Shown: positions 42,889 through 50,297 of the stretch, in pieces | How the letters are laid out: each line of letters begins with the position of its first letter | How positions within the stretch are numbered: the stretch's first letter is position 1 | Assembly (NCBI GenBank): GCA_963743875.1 | Contig: CAVURM010000001.1 | Span: 186,001-250,000 of the forward strand | Origin: RHKX01 sp963743875 | GTDB taxonomy: Bacteria > Actinomycetota > Thermoleophilia > Solirubrobacterales > 70-9 | Direction: 5' to 3' | Length of the DNA: 64,000 nt | The notes under the pieces: model-generated | What the model saw: the letters and a program-made list of their open reading frames with translations, nothing else | The model's database searches: none | What the model was told of the DNA's origin: nothing | Translations under genes and position numbers: made by a program

Positions 42889-43002
42889 CTACTATTCGCG
42901 ACCCCGCGCGGCCGCCTTGCGGTCGCCAGAGGTGCATTTGCACAAGCCTGCCGATTGGATCCATCGAGTCGGTAGCTGTCAGACGAGCCGGAGCGCAATC
43001 AC
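42889..43002 (+). promoter_or_regulatory. rplS promoter and structured leader
   Basis: TACTAT (42890-42895) is a -10 element; transcription from about 42902 would leave a leader of about 100 nt. It contains GCGGCCGC-CTT-GCGGTCGC (42908-42926, 8 bp with one G-U pair), GTGCA-TT-TGCAC (42932-42943) and a weaker CGAT/ATCG pairing near 42952-42966. Ribosomal protein genes often use such leaders for autoregulation. No match to a named L19 leader is claimed. Confidence 0.5.
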
Positions 43003-43638
43003 ATGAGCACGATCATTCAGAGTCTTGAGAAGGAGCAGCTGCAGCCACGCCCGCAGTTCGCCGCCGGCGATCGAGTTCGGGTTCACTTCCAGGTGATCGA
43101 GGGCAGCCGGACCCGTACACAGGTCTTCGAGGGTGTCGTCATCAAGCGCCAGGGAAGCGGTGTGCGCGAGACGTTCACGGTCCGCAAGCAGTCCTTCGGC
43201 GTCGGCGTCGAGAGAACTTTCCCGCTGCACTCGCCCAAGATCGAAACGCTCGAAGTAGCCGGCCGCGGCGCCGTGCGTCGGGCCAAGCTCTACTACCTAC
43301 GTGACCGGGTCGGAAAGGCCGCTCGCGTTGCCGAGCGACGTTGGGGCATCGGCGAGGAGGTGCTCGGGGCGAGTGACGACGGCGCGATCGACGCCCAGGG
43401 CGTCACTCAGGTTGAGGCTCCGCAGGCGGTTCCGGCGACTGGGGGCGAGGAAACCGTCGAAGAGGTCGAGTTGGAGGAACTGGAGGCCGAAGCTGAGGCC
43501 GAGGTGGAATCCGAGGCCGAGAGCGCAGAAGATGCTCCGGTCGCATCCACGGAGCCGGCTGGGGAGCCGGAGGGAGAAGCCGCGGAGCCCGAAGAGGGTT
43601 CCGACGCAGACGAAGAGGCTTCGCGGCTGGACGCATAA
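43003..43638 (+). CDS. rplS: 50S ribosomal protein L19 with long acidic C-terminal tail
   Basis: Residues 1-115 are typical L19 (FAAGDRVRVHFQVIEGSRTR, VFEGVVIKRQGSG, TFTVRKQSFGVGVERTFPLHSP, KLYYLRDRVGKAARV). After about residue 120, a 90-residue extension very rich in Glu, Ala and Asp follows (EEVELEELEAEAEAEVESEA is a representative stretch). Standard L19 is about 115-120 residues, so the tail nearly doubles the protein. The ORF ends in a perfect hairpin around its TAA. The function of the tail is unknown. Confidence 0.93.
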   Translation: MSTIIQSLEKEQLQPRPQFAAGDRVRVHFQVIEGSRTRTQVFEGVVIKRQGSGVRETFTVRKQSFGVGVERTFPLHSPKIETLEVAGRGAVRRAKLYYLRDRVGKAARVAERRWGIGEEVLGASDDGAIDAQGVTQVEAPQAVPATGGEETVEEVELEELEAEAEAEVESEAESAEDAPVASTEPAGEPEGEAAEPEEGSDADEEASRLDA

Positions 43639-43651
43639 AGCGTCCAGCCGC
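43623..43651 (+). terminator. Perfect 12-bp hairpin spanning the rplS stop codon
   Basis: GCGGCTGGACGC and GCGTCCAGCCGC enclose the loop ATAAA, which contains the rplS TAA stop. No T-run follows; the sequence continues CGAAACCGCC to the lepB ATG 11 nt later. It could be a U-less terminator, an RNA-processing or stability element, or an attenuator that sets the rplS:lepB ratio. Confidence 0.55.
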
Positions 43652-43661
43652 CGAAACCGCC

Positions 43662-44270
43662 ATGCCGCGTCCCAAGTCGACGCTCGGTGCGATCTTCGAG
43701 CTGGTCGTCATCGTCGGTTTCGCGATCGGACTGGCCCTGGTCATCCAGGCGTTCGTCGTCAAGCCCTACCAGATCCCGACGGGCTCGATGATCCCCACCC
43801 TCGAGGTCGGCCAGCGGGTCCTAGTGCAGCGTGTCAGCTACCACTTCAGCGATCCTGAGATCGGCGATATCGTCGTCTTCCATCCGCCGAAGGGCGCGGA
43901 CACCAGCGAGACCTGCGGGCTCGAGCCGCTGCCCCCGGGTGAGGCATGTCCGAAGCCGGTCGACGAGCCGGCGGACACCAACTTCATCAAGCGCGTCGTA
44001 GCCACCCCGGGTGACACGCTGAGCATCGAGGATGGGCACGCCATCGTCAACGGGGAGCCGATACCCGACGACTTCATCCGCCCCTGCGGGGGAGCTCGAG
44101 GATGCGACCTCCCGAAGGAGATCACGATCCCGCCCGACCATTACTTCATGATGGGCGACAATCGTGGAGCCAGTGACGACAGCCGCTTCTGGGGACCCGT
44201 CCCCAAGGACTGGATCATCGGCAAGGCCTTCGCCACCTACTGGCCCATCGATCGCATCGGCCTCCTCTGA
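43662..44270 (+). CDS. lepB: Signal peptidase I
   Basis: The 202-residue membrane protease cleaves signal peptides outside the cytoplasmic membrane. It has one N-terminal transmembrane segment (about 11-33), then the catalytic Ser in PTGSMIPTLEVG (S42) and the catalytic Lys in NFIKRVVATPGD (K110). MGDNRGASDDSRFWGPV is the conserved box E. No promoter-like element separates it from rplS, so it is probably co-transcribed through the hairpin. It overlaps the possible rnhB start. Confidence 0.95.
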   Translation: MPRPKSTLGAIFELVVIVGFAIGLALVIQAFVVKPYQIPTGSMIPTLEVGQRVLVQRVSYHFSDPEIGDIVVFHPPKGADTSETCGLEPLPPGEACPKPVDEPADTNFIKRVVATPGDTLSIEDGHAIVNGEPIPDDFIRPCGGARGCDLPKEITIPPDHYFMMGDNRGASDDSRFWGPVPKDWIIGKAFATYWPIDRIGLL

Positions 44271-44982
44271 CCTGAGCGCGGCCGAGGCCGCTCCGGCGGA
44301 CAAGCCCAAGCGCAGGCGCTCGCGTCGGCCCGACGGTCGTCGGACTGCCTGGCTGTTCCGGTTCGACCAGGAGTTCGGTCACCGTTTCGTGGCCGGCGCC
44401 GACGAGGCGGGGAGGGGATCGCTCGCGGGACCGCTCGTTGCCGCGGCCGTGCTGCTGGACTATCGCTGTCTCGGGCCGGACGAGCGCAAGGCCCTCGCGG
44501 GCCTCGACGACTCCAAGCGCAAGACCGAGGAGGAGCGCGAGCGCCTCTATCCCGCCGTGATCGCCGCGGCGACCCGCGTCGCCGTGACCTCGCGCAGCGC
44601 CGGCGGCATCGATTCCCGCGGTCTCCACGTGACCAACCTTCAGGCGCTGGCCGATACCCTCGGACAGGTGGCGGTTCCCGGCGCCAAATGCCTGAGCGAC
44701 GGGTTCCGGCTCGGATCGCGATGCCGGGTCGAGCACGAGGCGGTGGTCGAGGGTGATGCTCGCAGCGCGGCGATCGCCGCCGCCTCGGTGATCGCCAAGG
44801 TCACACGCGACCGCTACATGCGCCGTGCCGCCGAGGCCTACCCGGGCTGGGATTTCGACAGCAACGTCGGCTACTCCTCACCCGGACACCGAGAGGCGAT
44901 CTCGCGGATCGGCATCTGCTCTCTGCATCGCCGCTCGTTCGCCTCGACCGCCTACCAGCAGTTGGAGTTAGGCTCGGTGTAG
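44164..44982 (+). CDS. rnhB: Ribonuclease HII
   Basis: The enzyme cuts RNA in RNA-DNA hybrids and single ribonucleotides in DNA. The core shows RFVAGADEAGRGSLAGPLVAAAV with the catalytic Asp-Glu, LDDSKRKTEEERERLYP, VVEGDARSAAIAAASVIAKVTRDR and GYSSPGHREAI. The start is uncertain. The lepB stop is at 44270, and the frame after it (AAPADKPKRRRSRRPDGRR) looks coding. The only canonical starts are ATG 44164 or GTG 44173 inside lepB, or GTG 44389, which would cut into the fold. A non-standard start such as CTG 44272 is possible. Coordinates show the longest form. Confidence 0.85.
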   Translation: MEPVTTAASGDPSPRTGSSARPSPPTGPSIASASSDLSAAEAAPADKPKRRRSRRPDGRRTAWLFRFDQEFGHRFVAGADEAGRGSLAGPLVAAAVLLDYRCLGPDERKALAGLDDSKRKTEEERERLYPAVIAAATRVAVTSRSAGGIDSRGLHVTNLQALADTLGQVAVPGAKCLSDGFRLGSRCRVEHEAVVEGDARSAAIAAASVIAKVTRDRYMRRAAEAYPGWDFDSNVGYSSPGHREAISRIGICSLHRRSFASTAYQQLELGSV

Positions 44983-44990
44983 CGAAACCC

Positions 44991-44998
44991 GAGGAGGT
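44991..44998 (+). promoter_or_regulatory. Perfect Shine-Dalgarno of the SnoaL-like gene
   Basis: GAGGAGGT, a near-complete match to the 16S 3' end, lies 5 nt before ATG 45004. Such sites are rare in this window, where most genes appear leaderless or translationally coupled. Confidence 0.7.
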
Positions 44999-45003
44999 AT
45001 CCG

Positions 45004-45426
45004 ATGAGTTCGGATCTGACTGCGGCCATCGAGCGTTACAACGATGCCTGGAATGCCCACGATGTCGACGCGATCATCTCTATGCACGCGCCGGGGATGG
45101 TGTTCGAGAACCACACCGCTGGGGAGGTGGCGACGGGAGACTCCGTCCGGGAGCACATCGCCGCCATCTTCAGCGGCTGGCCGGACCTGAGCTTCGCGAC
45201 TCGTCGCCTTTACGTCCGCGAGAATCTCGTCGTTCAGGAGTGGACGGCATCCGCCACCCACGCCATGGAGATGCGGCGCGGCGACATCGTCGCGCCGGCG
45301 ACGGGGAAGCTGATCGAGTGGGTGGGGATGGATGTGATCCCGTTCGAGGCTGGGCTGATCACCCGCAAGGACGTCTACTCGGACTCGGTCTCGATCCTGC
45401 GCCAGGTCGGCTTGCTGGAGGGCTGA
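45004..45426 (+). CDS. SnoaL-like (NTF2-fold) protein
   Basis: The 140-residue protein matches the SnoaL/ester cyclase fold: AAIERYNDAWNAHDVDAIISM, MVFENHTAGEVATGDSVREHI, WPDLSFATRRLYV, VQEWTASATH and KLIEWVGMDVIPFEAGLITRKDVYSD. Such proteins act as cyclases, hydrolases or isomerases on small hydrophobic molecules, or have unknown roles. It has a strong ribosome site, unlike its neighbours, which suggests high expression or later arrival in this conserved cluster. It converges with yraN, 5 bp apart. Confidence 0.8.
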   Translation: MSSDLTAAIERYNDAWNAHDVDAIISMHAPGMVFENHTAGEVATGDSVREHIAAIFSGWPDLSFATRRLYVRENLVVQEWTASATHAMEMRRGDIVAPATGKLIEWVGMDVIPFEAGLITRKDVYSDSVSILRQVGLLEG

Positions 45427-45431
45427 CGGGG

Positions 45432-45806
45432 TCAGAAGGCGTCGGGAACGTGGTCGATCTCGGTCGGTAGGTCCGAAGTGTCGAGGCTGATCCCGACCAC
45501 GTCGAAGCGCAGCGCCTGGTGGCGGGGAGGGGCGTTCTCCGCCAGCCATGCCCGGGCCAGGCGCCTGATCTGCATCTGCTTCCTCGGCCCAACCGCCAAC
45601 GCCGGCCGTTCGGGACCCGCTCGACTGCCGTCTCGCATGGTCTTGACCTCGACGAAGACCAGCGCCTCGCGATCGAGTGCAATCACATCGATCTCTCCGT
45701 ATCGGGTCCGGCAGTTGCGAGCGATGACGACCAGCCCGCGTCCAGCGAGGTACTCGCAGGCGCGATCCTCGCCTATTCGCCCCGTCCGCAGCCGCGCTTC
45801 CGTCAC
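45432..45806 (-). CDS. yraN: YraN family (UPF0102) nuclease-fold protein
   Basis: The 124-residue protein has the predicted endonuclease motif GRIGEDRACEYL, YGEIDVIALDREALVFVEVKT with the D-x(n)-E-x-K pattern, then RKQMQIRRLARAWL and RFDVVGI. Its role is unknown; an RNA or DNA structure-specific nuclease is predicted. GTG 45806 has a good upstream Shine-Dalgarno (GGAGGAG). It normally sits with rnhB, comM and dprA, but here it is inverted relative to them. Confidence 0.88.
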   Translation of the reverse strand: MTEARLRTGRIGEDRACEYLAGRGLVVIARNCRTRYGEIDVIALDREALVFVEVKTMRDGSRAGPERPALAVGPRKQMQIRRLARAWLAENAPPRHQALRFDVVGISLDTSDLPTEIDHVPDAF

Positions 45807-46002
45807 CTTTCTCCTCCGCTGATCACTCGCTTATCGTGACCGGGAATCACGTACACGTGGCGCCTTCGGTGTGCCGATTTGCGCGTCAATCAGCGCCGAC
45901 TTCTCGACCGGCTCAGGCGCGGTGGGAATCGGCGCACTTCCGCGCGTGTATCGATGCGATGAGGGTCCCACCCGCGCGACACGGGCCCCTAGGTTCACCG
46001 GA
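45807..46002. promoter_or_regulatory. yraN/comM divergent spacer
   Basis: The 196-bp region holds the yraN ribosome site, an inverted repeat CACGT-AC-ACGTG (45848-45859), two roughly complementary blocks (GTGCCGATT near 45870 and AATCGGCGCAC near 45928), and the comM -10 element TAGGTT (45990-45995), which ends 7 nt before ATG 46003. No small gene was found. The inverted repeat may be a regulator site. Confidence 0.4.
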
Positions 46003-47499
46003 ATGCTGGCTCGAACGAGAACCCTCGCCCTCTACGGCGTCGACGCTCTGCCGGTCGATGTCGAGATCGACATCCATCGCGGCCTGCCCGCGTTCTCCCT
46101 CGTGGGCCTTCCCGACGCGGCCGTGCGCGAGTCGCGCGAACGTGTCCGCGCCGCCATCGTCAACTCGGGCTTCGAGTTTCCGCTCAAGCGCATCACCGCC
46201 AACCTCGCCCCCGCGGACCTGCGTAAGGCCGGGCCTGGATTCGACCTTGCGATAGCCGCGGCGATCCTCTGCGCCTCGAGCCAGGTGACGGCCGCATCGC
46301 TGGAAGGCTGGTGGCTCGCGGGGGAGCTCGCCCTCGACGGCTCGATCCGGCCGCTTCCCGGGGTGCTTGCGATGGCCGAACGGGTCAAGCGCGAGTCGGG
46401 TCGGGGGATCGCCGTGGCAGCCGCCAACGCCGGCGAAGCCCGGCTAGTGGAGGGGGCGGCGGTGGCGGCGCTTCGAAGCCTCTCCGACCTCGGGCTGCTG
46501 GCCGGAGGCGAGCTCCCGGCCGAGGATTCTGCCGCGCTGCCGCACCGACCACAGGTGCATCCGCCGGACCTCCGCGACCTGAAGGGCCAGCTGGGACTGC
46601 GTCGAGGTCTCGAGGTGGCTGCCGCCGGGGGCCACGGTGCGCTGGTGATCGGACCCCCTGGCGCCGGGAAGTCGCTCGCCGCCCGCCGCCTGCCGTCGAT
46701 CATGCCGCCGCTGGCGCTCTCGGAGGCGATCGAGGTGACGAAGATCGCCAGCATCTCGGGTCGCCCACCCCCCGACGGCACCCTCGCGACGAGGCCGTTC
46801 CGGGCGCCTCACCACACGATCTCGCCGGCCGGGCTGGTCGGTGGCGGATCACCTGCGCGGCCTGGGGAGATCACCCTCGCTCACCGGGGGGTTCTGTTCT
46901 TGGACGAACTCGGCGAGTTCTCGCGTTCCAGCCTCGAGGCCCTGCGCCAGCCGATCGAGGACGGGTCGGTGACGATCTCGCGCGCTCAGGGCTCACTCAC
47001 GTTCCCAGCCCGGTTCCAGCTCTTCGCGGCCGCCAACCCGTGCCCGTGTGGTCACGGCTCCTCCTCGCAGCGCTGCAGCTGCACCCTCGAGCGCGTCCGT
47101 GCCTACGAGTCGCGTCTGAGCGGCGCGTTGGCGGATCGATTCGACCTTGCATTGGCGGTCGAGCAACCGTCGGCGTCGGCGCTGGCGGGCGACCCGGGCG
47201 AGGATTCGGCCGCCGTTGCTGCCCGGGTGCTCGACGCCCGGGAGCGCCAGCGGGAGCGTCTGGGAGGGGGTCGCACCAATGCGACGATGTCGGAGCGCGA
47301 GATCGCCGACCACGCCGGAATGGACAGTGGCGCGAAGGCGTCGCTGGTCGCGGGTCACGAGCGCCTGGGCCTGAGTGGCAGGGGCTGGGTCCGGGTGCTC
47401 AAGGTCGCCCGGACTTGTGCCGACCTCGATGGCTCACGGCCCGTGAGCGCCCGCCACGTCGACGAGGCCCTGGCGCTGCGACGCCGGGGTGACTCATGA
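46003..47499 (+). CDS. comM: ComM/YifB-type Mg-chelatase-like AAA+ ATPase
   Basis: ComM is a hexameric branch-migration helicase that helps integrate transformed DNA. The 498-residue protein has the N-terminal LON-like domain (LVGLPDAAVRESRERVRAAI), the P-loop IGPPGAGKSLAARRL, FRAPHHTISPAGLVGGG, GVLFLDELGEF and the cysteine element NPCPCGHG...QRCSCT. ATG 46003 is preferred to longer readings because a TAGGTT -10 element lies 7 nt upstream. Its ATGA overlap with dprA couples two DNA-uptake functions. Confidence 0.93.
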   Translation: MLARTRTLALYGVDALPVDVEIDIHRGLPAFSLVGLPDAAVRESRERVRAAIVNSGFEFPLKRITANLAPADLRKAGPGFDLAIAAAILCASSQVTAASLEGWWLAGELALDGSIRPLPGVLAMAERVKRESGRGIAVAAANAGEARLVEGAAVAALRSLSDLGLLAGGELPAEDSAALPHRPQVHPPDLRDLKGQLGLRRGLEVAAAGGHGALVIGPPGAGKSLAARRLPSIMPPLALSEAIEVTKIASISGRPPPDGTLATRPFRAPHHTISPAGLVGGGSPARPGEITLAHRGVLFLDELGEFSRSSLEALRQPIEDGSVTISRAQGSLTFPARFQLFAAANPCPCGHGSSSQRCSCTLERVRAYESRLSGALADRFDLALAVEQPSASALAGDPGEDSAAVAARVLDARERQRERLGGGRTNATMSEREIADHAGMDSGAKASLVAGHERLGLSGRGWVRVLKVARTCADLDGSRPVSARHVDEALALRRRGDS

Positions 47500-48632
47500 G
47501 CGTCCCCAGCGCCTGTTCGGCGTGCGCTCGCCGGGGGTTCCTGCTCGCGGACCTCGCGGGCCACATCGATCGATCGGTCAGCTCCCGTGCCGGGGGGAGG
47601 GCGCGGGACATCCTGGCGCTCGACGACGGTCGCCTGGCGGAGGCCGTCGCACCCAGGGACGCTCCACGCCACCTGCAGCGCGCCTCAGCCCGTTCCTCCG
47701 ATGGGTCGCTCGGCCCGCGGCTCGCGTCGCTCGGATGCTGGAGCGTCTGTGCCCATTCCGGACTCCTCCCCGTATCGCTCGAGGCGCTCGGGCCCTCCGG
47801 CCCGCGAGCGCTCTACGGCGGCGGCGATCGCTCGCTGCTCGCGGAGATCGACGCCGAGCGGTCGGTGACGATCGTCGGTTCCCGTCGAGCCGGGTCCTAC
47901 GGCAGGGAGGTTGCGCATGAGCTGGCGCGATTGCTGACGGCCAGCGGTGTCCTCGTGATCAGCGGCATGGCGCTCGGGATCGACTCGGCGGCGCACGAGG
48001 GTGCCCTCGCCGCCGGGGGTCCGACGGTCGCCGTTCTCGGTCCCGGAGCCGAGCGGCCCTACCCGCGCTCGAGTGGCAACCTCTACGCACGCATCCGCTC
48101 GAACGGGGTGGTCGTCTCCGAGTTGCCCCCCGACTCACCCACATTTCGCTGGATGTTTCCGGCTCGGAATCGGCTGATGGCGGCGATGGCGGGGATCACG
48201 GTGGTCGTCGAGGCGGCGGAGCGCTCCGGCTCGCTGATCACGGCCGAGATGGCGATCGAGGGTGGCCGCCAGGTCGGTGCGGTTCCTGGACCCGTCACCT
48301 CCTGGAGTTCAAGCGGCACGAACAAGCTCCTGGCCGAGGGCGCAGCGGTCGTGAGGGACGCTCAGGATGTGCTGGATCTGCTGCTCGGCCCGGGCGCGGT
48401 CGCCGCCCTCCGGGTCGGTCCGCCGACGAGCCCGGCCGGGCGAGCGGCCCTCGCCGCGGTCGAGGGCGGAGCGGGCACGGCCGATGCGATCGCGAACGAA
48501 TCGGCTCTCTGTTTCTCCGATGCTCTGGTCGTCCTCGCCGGGCTCGAGCGTGATGGATACGTGAGCAGCGACGCAGCGGGCCGATTCTCGAGGACCGCTC
48601 AGGCGGAGCCGGAGCACCTCGACCTGGCCTAG
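47496..48632 (+). CDS. dprA: DNA processing protein DprA
   Basis: DprA loads RecA on incoming single-stranded DNA. The 378-residue protein has an N-terminal region with two Cys (CSACARRG), the Rossmann core (VTIVGSRRAGSYGREVAHEL, ISGMALGIDSAAHEGAL, VLGPGAERPYPRSSGNLY, SELPPDSPTFRWMFPARNR, VVVEAAERSGSLITAEMA) and a C-terminal winged-helix DML1-like part. Its TAG stop is also the first part of the thiD -10 element. With comM it indicates conserved recombination functions, though natural competence is not shown. Confidence 0.93.
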   Translation: MSVPSACSACARRGFLLADLAGHIDRSVSSRAGGRARDILALDDGRLAEAVAPRDAPRHLQRASARSSDGSLGPRLASLGCWSVCAHSGLLPVSLEALGPSGPRALYGGGDRSLLAEIDAERSVTIVGSRRAGSYGREVAHELARLLTASGVLVISGMALGIDSAAHEGALAAGGPTVAVLGPGAERPYPRSSGNLYARIRSNGVVVSELPPDSPTFRWMFPARNRLMAAMAGITVVVEAAERSGSLITAEMAIEGGRQVGAVPGPVTSWSSSGTNKLLAEGAAVVRDAQDVLDLLLGPGAVAALRVGPPTSPAGRAALAAVEGGAGTADAIANESALCFSDALVVLAGLERDGYVSSDAAGRFSRTAQAEPEHLDLA

Positions 48633-48635
48633 GAT
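48630..48635 (+). promoter_or_regulatory. -10 element of thiD, overlapping the dprA stop
   Basis: TAGGAT begins with the TAG stop codon of dprA and ends exactly 6 nt before GTG 48642. Confidence 0.5.
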
Positions 48636-48641
48636 CGCCAT

Positions 48642-49454
48642 GTGACTCGATCCCGCACACCCGTAGTGCTCTCCATCGCCGGATCGGACTCCGGTGGCGG
48701 GGCGGGCGTTCAGGCCGACTTGAAGGCCTTCGCCGCCCTTGGGGTCCACGGCACGACCGCGATCACCGCGATCACCGCTCAGAACACGGTTGGGGTGGAT
48801 GCGATCCACGCGGTACCGCCGGCGGTGATAGTCGCCCAGGTCGAGGCCGTCGTCGCCGACATCGGCATCGATGCCGTCAAGGTGGGAATGCTGGGAACTC
48901 GCGAGGCGACGGATGCAGTCGCCGCAGTTCTCGAGTCGCTCCCCGACGTCCCCGTGGTCATCGATCCGGTCATGGTCTCCGAGAGCGGCGCACAGCTTCT
49001 CGACGACGGCGCACGCGAGGCACTGATCGCGAGGTTGCTTCCGCTGGCGACCGTGCTGACCCCCAACCTGCCCGAGGCCCGCGTGCTGGCCGGCGCGGGA
49101 GCGGGTGCGGCGCCGGCCGAGCTCGCCGCCGCGATTCGGGTTCTCGGTCCGGCCGCGGTGATCGTCACCGGCGGGCATGCCGACGGGGCGGATCTGCTCG
49201 ACGACGGCGCCGGGCAGCTCTCGATCCCCGGACCGATTCATCCCGACGGCGCCGCTCACGGCTCCGGCTGCACCCACAGCTCGACTCTGGCGGCGCTGCT
49301 GGCCCTCGGCTTCCCCCTTCGCGAGGCTGCGATCGAGGCCCGACGGCGGGCGGGGGATGCCGTCGGGCACGGACTGCGCGACGTCGGTCAGGGCCCCGGG
49401 CCCGTGGACATCGTCGGTCTTGCCGATCGGCGCCCGCTCCCTCCGCTGACATAA
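48642..49454 (+). CDS. thiD: Hydroxymethylpyrimidine (phosphate) kinase
   Basis: ThiD phosphorylates hydroxymethylpyrimidine and its monophosphate for thiamin synthesis. The 270-residue ribokinase-fold protein has LSIAGSDSGGGAGVQADLKAF, ITAQNTVGV, VKVGMLGTREATDAV, VIDPVMVSESGAQLL, LTPNLPEA and GAAHGSGCTHSSTLAA. No thiC, thiE or TPP riboswitch is nearby, so it may act in salvage. Its TAA stop lies within the -10 element of the next gene. Confidence 0.94.
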   Translation: MTRSRTPVVLSIAGSDSGGGAGVQADLKAFAALGVHGTTAITAITAQNTVGVDAIHAVPPAVIVAQVEAVVADIGIDAVKVGMLGTREATDAVAAVLESLPDVPVVIDPVMVSESGAQLLDDGAREALIARLLPLATVLTPNLPEARVLAGAGAGAAPAELAAAIRVLGPAAVIVTGGHADGADLLDDGAGQLSIPGPIHPDGAAHGSGCTHSSTLAALLALGFPLREAAIEARRRAGDAVGHGLRDVGQGPGPVDIVGLADRRPLPPLT

Positions 49455-49455
49455 T
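49450..49455 (+). promoter_or_regulatory. -10 element containing the thiD stop codon
   Basis: CATAAT includes the TAA stop of thiD (49452-49454) and ends exactly 6 nt before ATG 49462. Confidence 0.45.
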
Positions 49456-49461
49456 CCGGAT

Positions 49462-49707
49462 ATGAAGCTCGTCCGGATGAAGCCTGGTCACGGTGATCTG
49501 CTGCTGGCCGAGGGGGATCCGGAGCTGGCGGAGGAGGAGGCCCTGCTGATCGAGGCGTTTCGGCGCCAGCTCGATCAGGGCATGTGGGCAGCCGTTCCCA
49601 CGTTGGAGGCCGGCGGCAGGCGAGAGGCGGTCATGGTGCGTGCCTTCTCCGAGGTTCCACGGGATGCGGAGCGAGTGATCTTCTTCCCGCCGGCGGCCGG
49701 CGGATGA
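49462..49707 (+). CDS. Small protein of unknown function
   Basis: The 81-residue protein reads MKLVRMKPGHGDLLLAEGDP, then EEEALLIEAFRRQLDQGMWAAVPT and a Pro-rich end VIFFPPAAGG. I do not recognise a family, and no Cys or His clusters are seen. It has a leaderless-type promoter and overlaps the next gene by ATGA, so the two are translated together. Confidence 0.55.
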   Translation: MKLVRMKPGHGDLLLAEGDPELAEEEALLIEAFRRQLDQGMWAAVPTLEAGGRREAVMVRAFSEVPRDAERVIFFPPAAGG

Positions 49708-50297
49708 ACGTCGCAGCAACGGCCACCTTGGCGATCGTTTGCGTGTCCCTGGCGGCCTTCGCATTCGGACCGGACCTGTCCCGCTGGATTCGCAACCGAC
49801 CCAGCCGACGGACCCGCGCGTCTCGCCGGCCGCGGCACCACGTCGCCGACCCCGGCCTGCAGTTGCGGGCAGAGCGTCGCGCCGAGAAACTCCTCGCAGA
49901 CGTGCTCGGGGCGGAGACCTTCGAGGCGTACCGGGCTCTCGGCTTCCTGCACTCCTACGGCTCCACCCGTGACGGCGAGATCGCCTACGGGTACCTGATC
50001 TATCCGCACAAGCCGATCGTCAGCTTCGACGCGTCGACCGGGGAGCTGCTCAACGAGCATTGCGTCGCCTTCCCCGATCGCAGCGAGCCCGACGGTGGCC
50101 AACGGCTGCCGGACGCCGACGATGTGCTCGCGAAGTGGATGGCCCTCCGGGCCGACGAGCGCGGCCTGATCAACGAGGCCAACATGCACCTCCCCGGCCG
50201 TCAACTGGACCCCGACCACGTCCGCCGCGATCTCGCCAGACTGAGCGAATGGACCAGCCGAACATCCACCGCAACAATCCAGAATCCGGAGCAATGA
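49704..50297 (+). CDS. Membrane-anchored protein of unknown function
   Basis: The 197-residue protein has one N-terminal hydrophobic segment (about 3-22, ATLAIVCVSLAAFAFGP) and a basic linker (SRRTRASRRPRHH). A soluble domain follows with LLADVLGAETFEAYRALGFLH, GEIAYGYLIYPHKPIVSFDA and GELLNEHCVAFPD. I recognise no family. An in-frame start further upstream was rejected because ATG 49704 forms the usual ATGA overlap. It ends by overlapping the ilvD start, so it shares that operon. Confidence 0.55.
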   Translation: MNVAATATLAIVCVSLAAFAFGPDLSRWIRNRPSRRTRASRRPRHHVADPGLQLRAERRAEKLLADVLGAETFEAYRALGFLHSYGSTRDGEIAYGYLIYPHKPIVSFDASTGELLNEHCVAFPDRSEPDGGQRLPDADDVLAKWMALRADERGLINEANMHLPGRQLDPDHVRRDLARLSEWTSRTSTATIQNPEQ

